A stretch of 64,000 nt of DNA from Exiguobacterium sp. AM39-5BH (GTDB taxonomy: Bacteria; Bacillota; Bacilli; Exiguobacteriales; Exiguobacteriaceae). The position numbers were made by a program, and so were the translations under genes. Location: contig NZ_QSGS01000003.1 of NCBI RefSeq assembly GCF_003467445.1, positions 62,001-126,000 of the forward strand, given 5' to 3'. The notes under the pieces were generated by a model, which searched no databases, was not told the DNA's origin, and was given only the letters and a program-made list of their open reading frames with translations. Positions 1 to 9,600 of the stretch are shown here, piece by piece (positions within the stretch are counted from its first letter, which is position 1; each line of letters opens with the position of its first letter).

Positions 1-1233
1 TGTTTGAAGTGTTGCTCGCAATTCTTCGCGCTCGCTAATCAATCGTTTTATTTCTGAGTAAAAATGTGTTCTAGCAACTTCCCAACCGCTTAACTGGAAA
101 TAAAGATGATCCATTTCGTTTTTCGATGTTGATAAATCCAACACTTCATTTTGTACTTTTTCTAATGTTGAAATAGAGGCTGATTCGAGTTCATGTCCAC
201 AAAGACATTTTCCATTTGAAAGTAAAGATGGAATCAGCTCGGGATGAATCAACTTCTCAATCGTATCTCGCTGATCTGTGCGGGCGATCCGCTGGAATCT
301 CTTGATTGGTAACTTCGAGAAAGCAAGGTACCCGGAATTGGACAACTGATTTCTTAGTTCTTTTAGTTTGTCATCAAATGCATTCTTCGTTTCGGTAATG
401 GATTCAACCAGATGGTCCCGAGTTGTTTGAAAAGTTCTAGTCTCCTCTCCATTTCGAAGCGCATTTTCGATGCTTTTTAATTCGTTTTGAGCGGCTGACA
501 GTTCTTGTTTTGTTTCAGCTAACTGATGTTTCTTTTTTACTTTGTCTTCTTCAAGTTGATTGATTCGCAAGTATTTCTCGCTCAATTCACTTTTTACGTT
601 TTTTGATACTTCGTCACGTAACTTCACGATGGTTTTACTTAGATGCTCAATTGAATTATCAAATAGTTCTAATCCCATCATTCGTTTGATGGAGTCTCGA
701 ATTTCAGAATAAGCCTCTTTCTTTCCTAAGTGGTCCATCCGCTCTCCATCGAAGAAAAAGAACGTATGGAGTTTGTATGGTAAAATTCGATTAATTTCAT
801 AAGCAATATCTCTAATTTTTGTTGATTGATTTGTAGCAATATTACGCTTAGTAAGTTCAACTTTTTGATTCACAGTCTTATTTTTTGGGAGATTGAGTAC
901 GTTTGTCTCGTCATCATATTTTGCATGTAGAAGCCGACGAAGGTCATATTCGTAGTCGTTGTGTTCGAACCTAATTCGAACTGATGTACTTAAATCTTCT
1001 CGATGATTTGTGCTTTCATGAATGGCTTTGTTATTAAAAATAGACTCAGGGTTTGGTAGTTTGAGTTCTCGGCCATAAAACCCCCAAATTAATGCGGTCA
1101 ATAGTGCCGTTTTACCACTACCATTTTCTCCATGGATGACAGTAACATTTTTTCCTGATCCGTGAGCAAATTCAATTTCATTCTGGCCATAATACTGACG
1201 AAAATTTTCAATGACGATTTGCTTAAGAATCAT
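1..1233 (-). CDS. SMC/Rad50-like AAA ATPase, 3' end outside window
   Basis: About 411 N-terminal residues are visible; the C-terminal half lies beyond position 1. The start is the ATG at 1233, one base after the stop of the upstream small gene, with GGAGT as ribosome site. Residues around 30 carry a Walker A motif (HGENGSGKT). Around residue 150 is FFFFDGERMD, a variant of the FDGE motif also found in both DndD-like proteins of this island. A long predicted coiled coil follows, interrupted near residue 340 by KCLCGHEL, which looks like a zinc-hook turn as in Rad50. It probably acts on DNA ends or strands as a nucleotide-driven clamp. It is last in a three-gene operon with a helicase and a small helical protein. 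I infer a role in the phosphorothioation island, but no exact family is recognised. Confidence 0.75.
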   Translation of the reverse strand, partial: MILKQIVIENFRQYYGQNEIEFAHGSGKNVTVIHGENGSGKTALLTALIWGFYGRELKLPNPESIFNNKAIHESTNHREDLSTSVRIRFEHNDYEYDLRRLLHAKYDDETNVLNLPKNKTVNQKVELTKRNIATNQSTKIRDIAYEINRILPYKLHTFFFFDGERMDHLGKKEAYSEIRDSIKRMMGLELFDNSIEHLSKTIVKLRDEVSKNVKSELSEKYLRINQLEEDKVKKKHQLAETKQELSAAQNELKSIENALRNGEETRTFQTTRDHLVESITETKNAFDDKLKELRNQLSNSGYLAFSKLPIKRFQRIARTDQRDTIEKLIHPELIPSLLSNGKCLCGHELESASISTLEKVQNEVLDLSTSKNEMDHLYFQLSGWEVARTHFYSEIKRLISEREELRATLQT

Positions 1234-1234
1234 G

Positions 1235-1423
1235 TCAGATGTACTCCTTTTTAATGAGTTTTGAGAATTCATCGGGCAGTTGTGCAGCGGTAAACGATCC
1301 TTCTTTGTCTAAGTAGTCTTTTTCTAATCGAATAATATTTTGAAGAATTTGTTGTTCTATTTCTGTCAGATTGTTTAATAATGCATACACATCTTGTTCA
1401 TTAGATGATTGGTTCGGGTTCAT
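1235..1423 (-). CDS. Small helical protein between helicase and SMC ATPase
   Basis: A 62-residue protein starting MNPNQSS. An in-frame ATG exists at 1444, overlapping the helicase stop as TAATG, but GAGGTG lies just before the ATG at 1423, so I prefer that start. The C-terminal half (ILQNIIRLEKDY to SKLIKKEYI) is predicted helical and resembles the N-terminal extension of the second DndD-like protein (LLQNVL to LKYLIKKG, near 19700). The stop is one base from the start of the SMC ATPase, so the two are translationally coupled. I infer an accessory domain for that ATPase. The function is unknown and the similarity is short. Confidence 0.6.
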   Translation of the reverse strand: MNPNQSSNEQDVYALLNNLTEIEQQILQNIIRLEKDYLDKEGSFTAAQLPDEFSKLIKKEYI

Positions 1424-1443
1424 TGAATTCACCTCATAGTTCA

Positions 1444-2832
1444 TTATAGGTCAACTAAATTAAATGCTTCTTTAATTGGATTTAAGATACGAAGTGCTTG
1501 ATAATGGTTTTCAGATATTGATGCAAATTCATTAACTCGTTTCAGTTCATTCATTAAAAGTCGTCTTTCAATGTTAAACTCTTTGTCAGTGAGCAAGTCA
1601 ATTTCTGACAAGGGGCGTGGAATAACGATATAGTCGTGGATGTAGGCATACTCTTTTCCCGGGTGCTTTCTTAATATTCTTCCGCGGCGTTGGATAAACT
1701 CCTTAGGATTAGTCGTACTCGCTAAAATGTAAGCGGTCTCAGCGGAAGGGACGTCTACGCCTTCATCCAAACAACGAATGGCAACAAGCGCCTGAATGGT
1801 GTTCTCTGAGAAATCTTTTAAGAGCTCCTGCCGAAGTTCTTTTGTTTCAGTCGAAGTGAAGGTTTTAGCTACAATCCTCAAATCGTCGTTTAAGAATTGA
1901 GCAATATGATCGACATGACGTTGATCTTCCTTAGAATGATCACCACAATACACAATGGTATGAGTTAGGTTATCTTGGGTACTAAGTTGCTGTTTCAACA
2001 ATATATCTTTTTCTTGCGCCGCATTAATTAAACGGGCTCGCTTAATTAATAGCATTTCCAACATTCCAGTGTCACTTCCGGAAGATTCGATTGATTTGTC
2101 CTCAGAAAGATTAATCAATTTTGAGATTTTATTTGTAAGCTCATGATAAATTTCAAGCTCTTCTTCAGTAAGGGACACCAAATGAGGATAATAATAATAC
2201 TTCGTCAAAAACCCTTTTTGAATGGCCTCTTCCAAAGTAAACTGATATATTGATCCACCAAAATAATTTAGCAGTTGCTCGGTTCCAATTTCATCATGAT
2301 GTCGAATCGGCGTAGCACTGAGAGCTAGTCGATTTTTAAATTGTGTTGGGAGAGACTGTAACGATTGTTTAGTACCCAAGTTGTGTGCTTCATCGGCGAC
2401 AAGCATTCCAGCATCTGAAATTCTACTAAGTTGAGCCTGGAAATGATCATTTTTAAATGTACTGTTGGTAGTAATGACGCACATGAAGTTTTTGATTTTA
2501 AAATTATATTGCGTGATTTTTCCTGAAAGAGTAGTGCTCCATTGGGACTTTGAACCGTAACATAGAATTGGATCCATGCCAAAGGCTCTTGCATCCTTTG
2601 CCCATTGATCTACTAAGTGCTGGTAAGGGCATAAAATGATGACGGCCAGTCGCCCAGTCTCTTCCACTCGTTTTGTGATAGCAGTAAGAGCCGTAAGGGT
2701 TTTCCCAGTACCGGTAGCCATTTCTAATAGACCGTGATAATTATTGGCTCGCCATTTGGAGATTGCTTCAAGTTGATAGTCTCGAGGCATAAACCATGTA
2801 GGTAAAGAAGGGAATTGAGTGGTTGAATCCAT
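1444..2832 (-). CDS. DEAD/DEAH-type helicase of the dnd-associated restriction family
   Basis: A 462-residue superfamily 2 helicase. After an N-terminal Q-motif-like stretch (FMPRDYQLEAI) it has Walker A (MATGTGKT, about residue 40), DEAH box (VADEAHNL), motif III (LSATPIR), and a C-terminal RecA fold ending in QRRGRILRKHPGK (motif VI). No separate nuclease domain is visible. Length, lack of extra domains and position beside dnd/dpt genes match the family annotated 'DNA phosphorothioation system restriction enzyme' (dnd_restrict_1), so I infer an ATP-driven DNA-unwinding component of restriction. The ribosome site AAAGGAG precedes the ATG at 2832. It heads a minus-strand operon with the small protein and the SMC ATPase, divergent from dptF. 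Confidence 0.8.
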   Translation of the reverse strand: MDSTTQFPSLPTWFMPRDYQLEAISKWRANNYHGLLEMATGTGKTLTALTAITKRVEETGRLAVIILCPYQHLVDQWAKDARAFGMDPILCYGSKSQWSTTLSGKITQYNFKIKNFMCVITTNSTFKNDHFQAQLSRISDAGMLVADEAHNLGTKQSLQSLPTQFKNRLALSATPIRHHDEIGTEQLLNYFGGSIYQFTLEEAIQKGFLTKYYYYPHLVSLTEEELEIYHELTNKISKLINLSEDKSIESSGSDTGMLEMLLIKRARLINAAQEKDILLKQQLSTQDNLTHTIVYCGDHSKEDQRHVDHIAQFLNDDLRIVAKTFTSTETKELRQELLKDFSENTIQALVAIRCLDEGVDVPSAETAYILASTTNPKEFIQRRGRILRKHPGKEYAYIHDYIVIPRPLSEIDLLTDKEFNIERRLLMNELKRVNEFASISENHYQALRILNPIKEAFNLVDL

Positions 2833-2935
2833 ATTATAGCTCCTTTATCATATATAGAAGTAGGTAAAACCTACCATATACTCTTATTATAGATATAATA
2901 AAGGATATAGTTAATAAAAAAGTTATTAAGGTTGA
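2833..2935. promoter_or_regulatory. Divergent promoter region with palindromic operator
   Basis: The 121-bp gap between the helicase operon and dptF is very AT-rich. On the minus strand TTAACT and TATAAT (2891-2886) are separated by 17 bp and would drive the helicase operon. On the plus strand TATAAT lies at 2894-2899, with no good -35. Between them is the perfect dyad GTAGGTAAAACCTAC (2860-2874), placed where a bound repressor could block both directions. Which regulator binds is unknown. Confidence 0.5.
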
Positions 2936-2953
2936 TTGAAAGGAATGAATGAC

Positions 2954-5263
2954 ATGGAATATTTTTTCTCATTTCTAAAACCCATTAATCCGAAGGCTGA
3001 AGAATTGGCACAGATTATAGAGGATAAGTATTATTCAAAAGAAACAGAATTCGTATTATTAAACGCCAGAAAAATGATTGAAGCTATTGTTAATGAATGG
3101 ATAGAGGTAAGTGGTCTACAAAATACATATAACTTAAATGATAATATACGACTACTTCAGTCAGAAGAAATTATAGATCGTGAGATTTCTTCGGATCTTC
3201 ACTACATTCGTAGAAACGGTAATAGTGCAGCCCATGAATTATTTACGAAAGAAGCTCATGAAATTTTACCGAAAATATGGTCAAGTTTATATAGCATCGT
3301 AGAGTCGTACGTTCTTAGCTATGCAAATCCTCCAGCCATTCCAAAATACGCACCGCCAACACATCCGGCAGAAAAAGACAGTGGTCGGGGTCATGATGAT
3401 ATTTTAAAGATTTTAGAAGAACAGCTTGAGGCTAAACTTAAAGCTTTAAATGTGAGTAACAAAGGGGAAAGTTCTTCCGCCGGAAATGACTCACAAGCAA
3501 CTGAAAAAAATAAATTATATGAATTTATACCTCAGGTTGAGAGTGGAAATGACAGTTATTTGTATAATCTTTTATCAAGGCTGAACGAGTCTTCAAAAGA
3601 GGCAGTTGAAAGTGCCGAACTTCCATTAAGTTCTCTAAAGCAGTATCTACACGTTGAACGACCAATTGAGAAAAAATTAGTTCAGCTTTTACAGCAGCCT
3701 GAGCAAAAACGATTAACACTTTTGATTGGAAGTGTAGGTGATGGAAAGTCACATATCCTATCACATCTACAATCTGCTGAGCCTGAATTGATGAACCGAT
3801 ACAAAAATAAAATTTGGAATGATGCGACGGAAAGTCTTTCTCCTCATAAGACAGCGATGGAAACCTTATTTGAGAAGCTCATTCCATTTTCAGACCAACG
3901 ATTGACGGAAGGCTCAGATGAGTTTGTTTTGGCTATAAACTTAGGTGTATTACATAAGTTTTTGTATGATTATGTGAACTCATTGGACAGTGAAAATACA
4001 TTTAACGAGTTGATCGCATACGTCGAACAATCAGGAATCTTTGAAAATGAAATTTCTCAAGCTTCGGAGCATGAGTGTTTTTCAATGGTTAGTTTTTCGG
4101 ACTATCCAATGTACGAACTCACTAAGGGTGGAGTGGAGTCGAACTTCTTAATGCAAATTTTATCGAAGATGTTCGACCAGAACGATGACAATCCATTTTA
4201 TTTGGCATATGAGGAGGACATGAGGCAAGGCATTGACTCCATCGTACATCGTAACTTTTTACTCATGAACAATTTGAATGCACGGCGCAACCTTGTGAAT
4301 CTAATCGCCCGTTCTCTTTTGAAGGAAAAAGCGGTTTTATCGATGCGTCAATTTTTCAATTTAATTTATGAAGTAATGGTTCCAGGAAATTGGTCAAACA
4401 TTAGTAAACAGAAAATTGTGCTTGAAACATTACTCATACACGGACTTCATCAAAAGCTCTTTACGAGTCAAAATGATTCTCCGATTTCCGTCATGTTAAG
4501 AAATGAGGATCCAATTGCTTATCGTTCTCAAGAAATTGATCAAATCATCCTTCAAATTAATCTTGAAGCTGACGTAAGTGGTTTCGTTTCTAGGTTCGAT
4601 GAGTCGACTAGACAAACGTATCAACTTGATTTATTGGATCGAGCACTTGTCACCGAACATACGCAATCGTTGTTGCGGTTACTTTATCTATCTAACCCTC
4701 GAGAGATGAATATTTCTCAAACAACGATTGAGACATTTTCAAAATATCTGTATTCCTATTACACAGGACAAAGATATGAGCTCAAATCACTTTATGAGAA
4801 ATTTGAAAATGCGCTCATGCTATGGTTTGGTTTCAAAAAAGACCAAAAGAAATATCTATTTGACACAAGTGCAAAAGTTTCAAAACGTTATCGCATTGCA
4901 AAACCGGTCAGCTTTACGTTAGATCCAATCAGCATGGTGGCGAAAAATGAAGAACAAGTCGTTCAGTTCCGCAACTCATTATTTATTCAGTTCGCAGTAG
5001 GTGAAAATAAACAAAGAATCAAACTTGAAATCGATTATAAAATGTTCAATTTGATTACGAAAATTGATCAAGGTTACCAACCATCCAAGATTGATTTTGA
5101 TGATGCGATTCGATTCAGCGAATTTGCAAATGCCATCCGCACATATAATTCAAACAATGAAGAAGTGTTGATTTATGTAATTCAAACGGGAGAAACATTT
5201 GTCTTAAAACAAGAAGCAGATCCATTTAGTAGTGAAGAAAAAATTGTGTTCAGTAAATTGTAA
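2954..5263 (+). CDS. dptF: DNA phosphorothioation-dependent restriction protein DptF
   Basis: DptF, DptG and DptH (also DndF, G, H) restrict DNA lacking phosphorothioate. This 769-residue protein has Walker A GSVGDGKS at about 259-266, as expected of the DptF ATPase. Residues 30-125 form a helical domain containing YIRRNGNSAAHE, the RxGNxAxH signature of DUF4145, the HEPN-like domain often fused to restriction proteins; a low-complexity linker (about 125-190) joins it to the ATPase part. The frame opens with TTG at 2936, but AAAGGA at 2939-2944 is correctly spaced for the ATG at 2954, which I take as the start. It is first in the dptFGH operon, 19 bp before dptG. Confidence 0.85.
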   Translation: MEYFFSFLKPINPKAEELAQIIEDKYYSKETEFVLLNARKMIEAIVNEWIEVSGLQNTYNLNDNIRLLQSEEIIDREISSDLHYIRRNGNSAAHELFTKEAHEILPKIWSSLYSIVESYVLSYANPPAIPKYAPPTHPAEKDSGRGHDDILKILEEQLEAKLKALNVSNKGESSSAGNDSQATEKNKLYEFIPQVESGNDSYLYNLLSRLNESSKEAVESAELPLSSLKQYLHVERPIEKKLVQLLQQPEQKRLTLLIGSVGDGKSHILSHLQSAEPELMNRYKNKIWNDATESLSPHKTAMETLFEKLIPFSDQRLTEGSDEFVLAINLGVLHKFLYDYVNSLDSENTFNELIAYVEQSGIFENEISQASEHECFSMVSFSDYPMYELTKGGVESNFLMQILSKMFDQNDDNPFYLAYEEDMRQGIDSIVHRNFLLMNNLNARRNLVNLIARSLLKEKAVLSMRQFFNLIYEVMVPGNWSNISKQKIVLETLLIHGLHQKLFTSQNDSPISVMLRNEDPIAYRSQEIDQIILQINLEADVSGFVSRFDESTRQTYQLDLLDRALVTEHTQSLLRLLYLSNPREMNISQTTIETFSKYLYSYYTGQRYELKSLYEKFENALMLWFGFKKDQKKYLFDTSAKVSKRYRIAKPVSFTLDPISMVAKNEEQVVQFRNSLFIQFAVGENKQRIKLEIDYKMFNLITKIDQGYQPSKIDFDDAIRFSEFANAIRTYNSNNEEVLIYVIQTGETFVLKQEADPFSSEEKIVFSKL

Positions 5264-5282
5264 GTTCTGAAAGCAGGTGTAA

Positions 5283-6695
5283 ATGATGAGATTATTACCA
5301 GAAAAAATATTTGATGAGAAACAAGTGATTGTGCTAGATAAAGATCGAAAAAAAATAGCAAAACGTCAAACCTCAAATTTTTATCAAGTTCTTCCTTTTA
5401 CTACAGGGAAGAGTGATTCAATTAAAAATGCCCTTTCAGACTGGGAAAAAGAAGTCGGAGCGTTCTCTAGAAGACTTCTCAATCAAGATTTATCAGCCAA
5501 ATCATTCAATACAGATCACCTTTTAGAAGGAGTCTTGGATCGAGTCGAGAGTTTACCTGAACACGAAGATGAAATCCATACCTTTTTCAGTGATTTGCTT
5601 CTTCAAAGAGACGGTGGATTGAATGTTACTCATCCGAGTATGTTCATGTACATTCAAGGGAACCCTGCTACTAAGAAAAAGTTGGGTACTTTTTTAGCAG
5701 ACTTGACGCACCATGCTTTGGATGAAGAACAAATCGAGAAGATTAGACAGATTTTTAAGTCTGAGCAGAATGAGACGTTGTTAGACAAAATGATTGTGAA
5801 TTTACTGCCTAACCTTAATGAGAAAAAATATACCGTGGAGCATGCTCTATATTCTTCGTTACCAATAAAATTATTGGGCGAAGATTTGATCTATTTGGCA
5901 CAGCATCCTCAATACTTTTTGAAAGAAATCAATCATTTACTTAAGTACTACTTACACTATGTTGTTTCCCAGACGACAATTAAGATTAATAATTTTGAAA
6001 CATCTAATTGGCATCATCCGTCTAAATTGTTTTACACCCTTCATCATGAAACGACTGTTACCTCAAGACGTAAGACGATGAACTCAGGTATGGGGCTATT
6101 AAATAGTGCTAGTGAGAATATATTTGTACATGAGTTGACGATGGCACAGTTAAGTTGTAATTCTCATAACCCATCATTAGAGCAAGATAAGTCTAAAATC
6201 ATGACTTACGATGAGATTTATAAGTATTTTGAATCCCTTGACGAGACTGACCAAATTCAATTTTTAAATGATATTGATTTGCAAAGTGAACGGATTCTCA
6301 CATATGCGGGTTTAGAAAATCAAGTGAAGATCAGTCAGACATTCAATGAAGCAGTCAAACAATTGTTCAATACGATGAAAACTACGACTCCCAAAGAAGC
6401 ACAGTCACGTTATGGTGATCACGTGAAGAACATTGCGAAATCGCACTTTACGAAACGCCGAGGACGTCTAGGGTACGTATTATCGTTGAACCAAGAAATG
6501 TTGATTTTGATGTGTGCCGTTAGTTGTAAAAACGATCGCATCACATTTGTAGAACTATTGGAGCGTTTGAGTCAAAGAGGGATCAATTTTGACAACGAAT
6601 CATCAACAGCGCTTTTATTGTTATTGGAAAAAATAAATGTTATCGATAAGAAGAGCGATAGTGGGGAGGCTCAGTATGTCAAACCAATTTTATGA
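5283..6695 (+). CDS. dptG: DNA phosphorothioation-dependent restriction protein DptG
   Basis: A 470-residue protein of the size and position expected of DptG, the second dptFGH component. I see no catalytic motif or membrane segment; it is mostly helical, with a basic stretch near 390-400 (FTKRRGRLG). Assignment rests on overall sequence character and on lying between DptF and DptH. Two tandem ATG codons (5283, 5286) follow AGGTG; the second has the better spacing. The last 20 bp overlap the start of dptH, indicating translational coupling. DptG probably bridges the two ATPase/nuclease-type subunits in a complex, which is inference. Confidence 0.8.
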   Translation: MMRLLPEKIFDEKQVIVLDKDRKKIAKRQTSNFYQVLPFTTGKSDSIKNALSDWEKEVGAFSRRLLNQDLSAKSFNTDHLLEGVLDRVESLPEHEDEIHTFFSDLLLQRDGGLNVTHPSMFMYIQGNPATKKKLGTFLADLTHHALDEEQIEKIRQIFKSEQNETLLDKMIVNLLPNLNEKKYTVEHALYSSLPIKLLGEDLIYLAQHPQYFLKEINHLLKYYLHYVVSQTTIKINNFETSNWHHPSKLFYTLHHETTVTSRRKTMNSGMGLLNSASENIFVHELTMAQLSCNSHNPSLEQDKSKIMTYDEIYKYFESLDETDQIQFLNDIDLQSERILTYAGLENQVKISQTFNEAVKQLFNTMKTTTPKEAQSRYGDHVKNIAKSHFTKRRGRLGYVLSLNQEMLILMCAVSCKNDRITFVELLERLSQRGINFDNESSTALLLLLEKINVIDKKSDSGEAQYVKPIL

Positions 6696-9600
6696 GTACG
6701 TCACCAAGAAAATAAACGGTCATTTTTTAGTAAACACTCCGCAACCTGGAGATAAATATTACTTGCAGCTAGAAGAAGAAAGTCATGTTAAATATTTGAA
6801 AGACTACCTTGAACAAGAAGCAAGCGAACGAGTTAAAATGTTTGAGTACGAGCTGAACGGTGTTACTGAGTACCGCACAATTGCAATTGATTACGGGACA
6901 AGCGAGTTGATTATTGCGACTCAAATCGAAGACGTTCAACCTGATTTCTTCGTTAAGCTTCGTAACTTGGTCAGTGAACAAGAAGGAGAAGGTGTGAACC
7001 GCTCACTCCTTGTGATTTATCATGGACAGCTCGACAGTATTGATGGTGGCGGTGCCAACCTTCAAAAAGAAGGAATGCCTTTGAATCCAAAAAAAATTCT
7101 AGAAGAACTTAAGAGTGAATTAAAACAGATGGCCGAACGTAAAGGCGCGTTGGTGGAAGTGATTGATTTTCATTTGAAAGAAATCGAAGAAGAGTTCAGT
7201 TCGTTCAAAGGCGTTTCGTTCTTCGATTTTGAAGAAATCCTATCCCTTATGCAAAAATCAGAGCTTTCCAAGTCTGATTTTCTAACGTTACGATTTTTCC
7301 ACGACCAAGAGCTCGAATCGTTTGTGCAGACATCTTCCAAAAAAGAAATACGTGAAAGACTGCGTGAAAACAGAGATTTATTTGAATTTGTTCAAGACAG
7401 TCATTTTAACGAAACAGTTGAGACGCAATTACCTAAAAAATTCAATGAACAAGGTGTCAATAAACTGAAGCATGACCATTGGAATGAACTCACGTTACAA
7501 GAAGTCATCAAGCTTAAAGCTGAAAAGAACAATAAAGTGTTTGAAATTGATGAAATTACAGTCGTCAATGAACATTCGTCGGTAGTCGTTTGGGATCGAC
7601 CACACAAAACGACTAAGACTGGAAAACGTACGCGCTATGTCGCAATCTTCAATCCGTCTCACGAGAAAGAAATCAAATTGCGAGCTAAGTATGTGATTGA
7701 AGGAAAGGGTGTTCGCAAGAGTTTAGAAGAATCACAAGTTAAAATTGAGTATTGCAATCCGTTAATTGAGGTGACGCCAAGTGTGAAAACAAATAGTTTA
7801 TATGTGACGCTCACTTCTACTCAAACACAGAGCGCTACACAGTGTACGGTGAAATATAAAGTGAAAAATGAAAACACACTCTATTCAGAGTTGAATATTA
7901 TGGTGTTCCCGTTCTCGAGCGAGGTATTTAAAGACTACGCTGGAACTTATGAAGTAAAGCGGGTAAAAGGGAACGATACCGAATATTTGATTTTAGGGAA
8001 CAAAGAAGGCGAGCTACGATTAGGGGACGGTTCACAAACGCCCGTCTCTCAAGAGCAAGCGCTTGTAAAAGTAGATGATGAACCGAACGTTACGTATCAT
8101 TTTGATCAAGAGTTGTTTGAAGAGGATCAATTTTTACAGTTAAGCGTTGGAGAATCAAATCCAATTAATATCAAACTTAGTGTTGATGCATCTAAACCGC
8201 ATCCAATCGCAAATATTAGATTGTATAAAGAGAAACGTGAGAAACGCTCTTCGATTGTCCATGGTACGGATGGGAAACTAATTTTAAAGAACCAAATTTA
8301 CTATCCACAGAATGAATATAAAGATTTTATAGAGTATGAAATGGAATGGCTTAATCAAAGTATGCAAACAGCTGTATTGTCATCAGGTGTCATCAGTCCT
8401 GTTAATTTAGAGTTTGGTGCTTTCTATGAGTTGAGAGAAGCGTATAATCTATTCCTAAATCACTTTAAAATCAAAAAGACTGTCCCGATGTTAGCTTATT
8501 GGGATGATGAATATAAACGAGTCGCTTTGAATTATGTGCAAGCCTATGTAAAAGCGATTGAATCGATTCAAGAGGCCGATCGGTTATTTGAAGTCGGACA
8601 CTCGATTTTAAAATTAGGTGTGTTATTTAACAAAAAAGAAGAAATCGTCTACTTCACTCCATTCCATCCGGTTAACGTTGCGTTTCAATTAGAGTTGAAT
8701 ACTCAACTTGGAGATGAAGAGGTGTCGGAAAGTGTGCTTAAACGTTTACGCGCTGATGCACTGGCTCCATACCTATGGTTTGAAGGTAAGGCATATAAAG
8801 CAGAAGCTCAGTCGAATTTACCAGAGTGGATGATTTATCGAGTAAAAGAAGAGGTTGTTGTAGCTGAGGCTGACCGCTTCCTGTCAGAAGTGGTCAAAGA
8901 AAAATTAAATCAGTTTGTAGAACACTTCACCTCACTGTTTTATCAGACAAATCAAGTCGTTAGAGCTCCTTTATATTTAAATGTGATTGAAATTCGAAAT
9001 GATGAGATGGTATTAAAAGGTGTTGTTGAATGGATTTTCCGTCAACTGAAAGACAGCTACGAAAAGAATAAGGATGAAGTGATTCCTGTTGAAGTAAAAC
9101 TTTATTGCGATTCCGGTCGATACAGAAGTGCATTCGATCAATTTGCAGCTAAAGATTTCATGGAAGAGGATTGGGAGCAGTTTGAGTATTTATATACGCT
9201 CATTCCAAAAAACTTTATTCTTTCTCCACAAGAAGTGGCAGAGAAGATTCAATCGTTCATCAATCACTATCATATTCAAAATGAACAATTTAATGATTTT
9301 GATTATGCTCACATTAGTTTCTATAAAATGAGTGGTGAGGAACAAGTCATTACCGATAAAATGGAGTACATTAAGAGCGGTAATGCGATGAGTGGTTTGT
9401 ATTCGACGCTCGCACCGACCATCAAAGACGGTCAATTTAGTATGGGCTTTGGACTTCGCGGCTATGAAATTGAAGACAATGATTTACTCTTGCGCTGTGC
9501 TAAGTCGTTTAATGAATTGAACGTTCATATGAAAGACAATGGTAGTAGTTCATTCGCACATGGTGTCACGGCACTGGCTAGTATTACTGATGCTAGAGAT

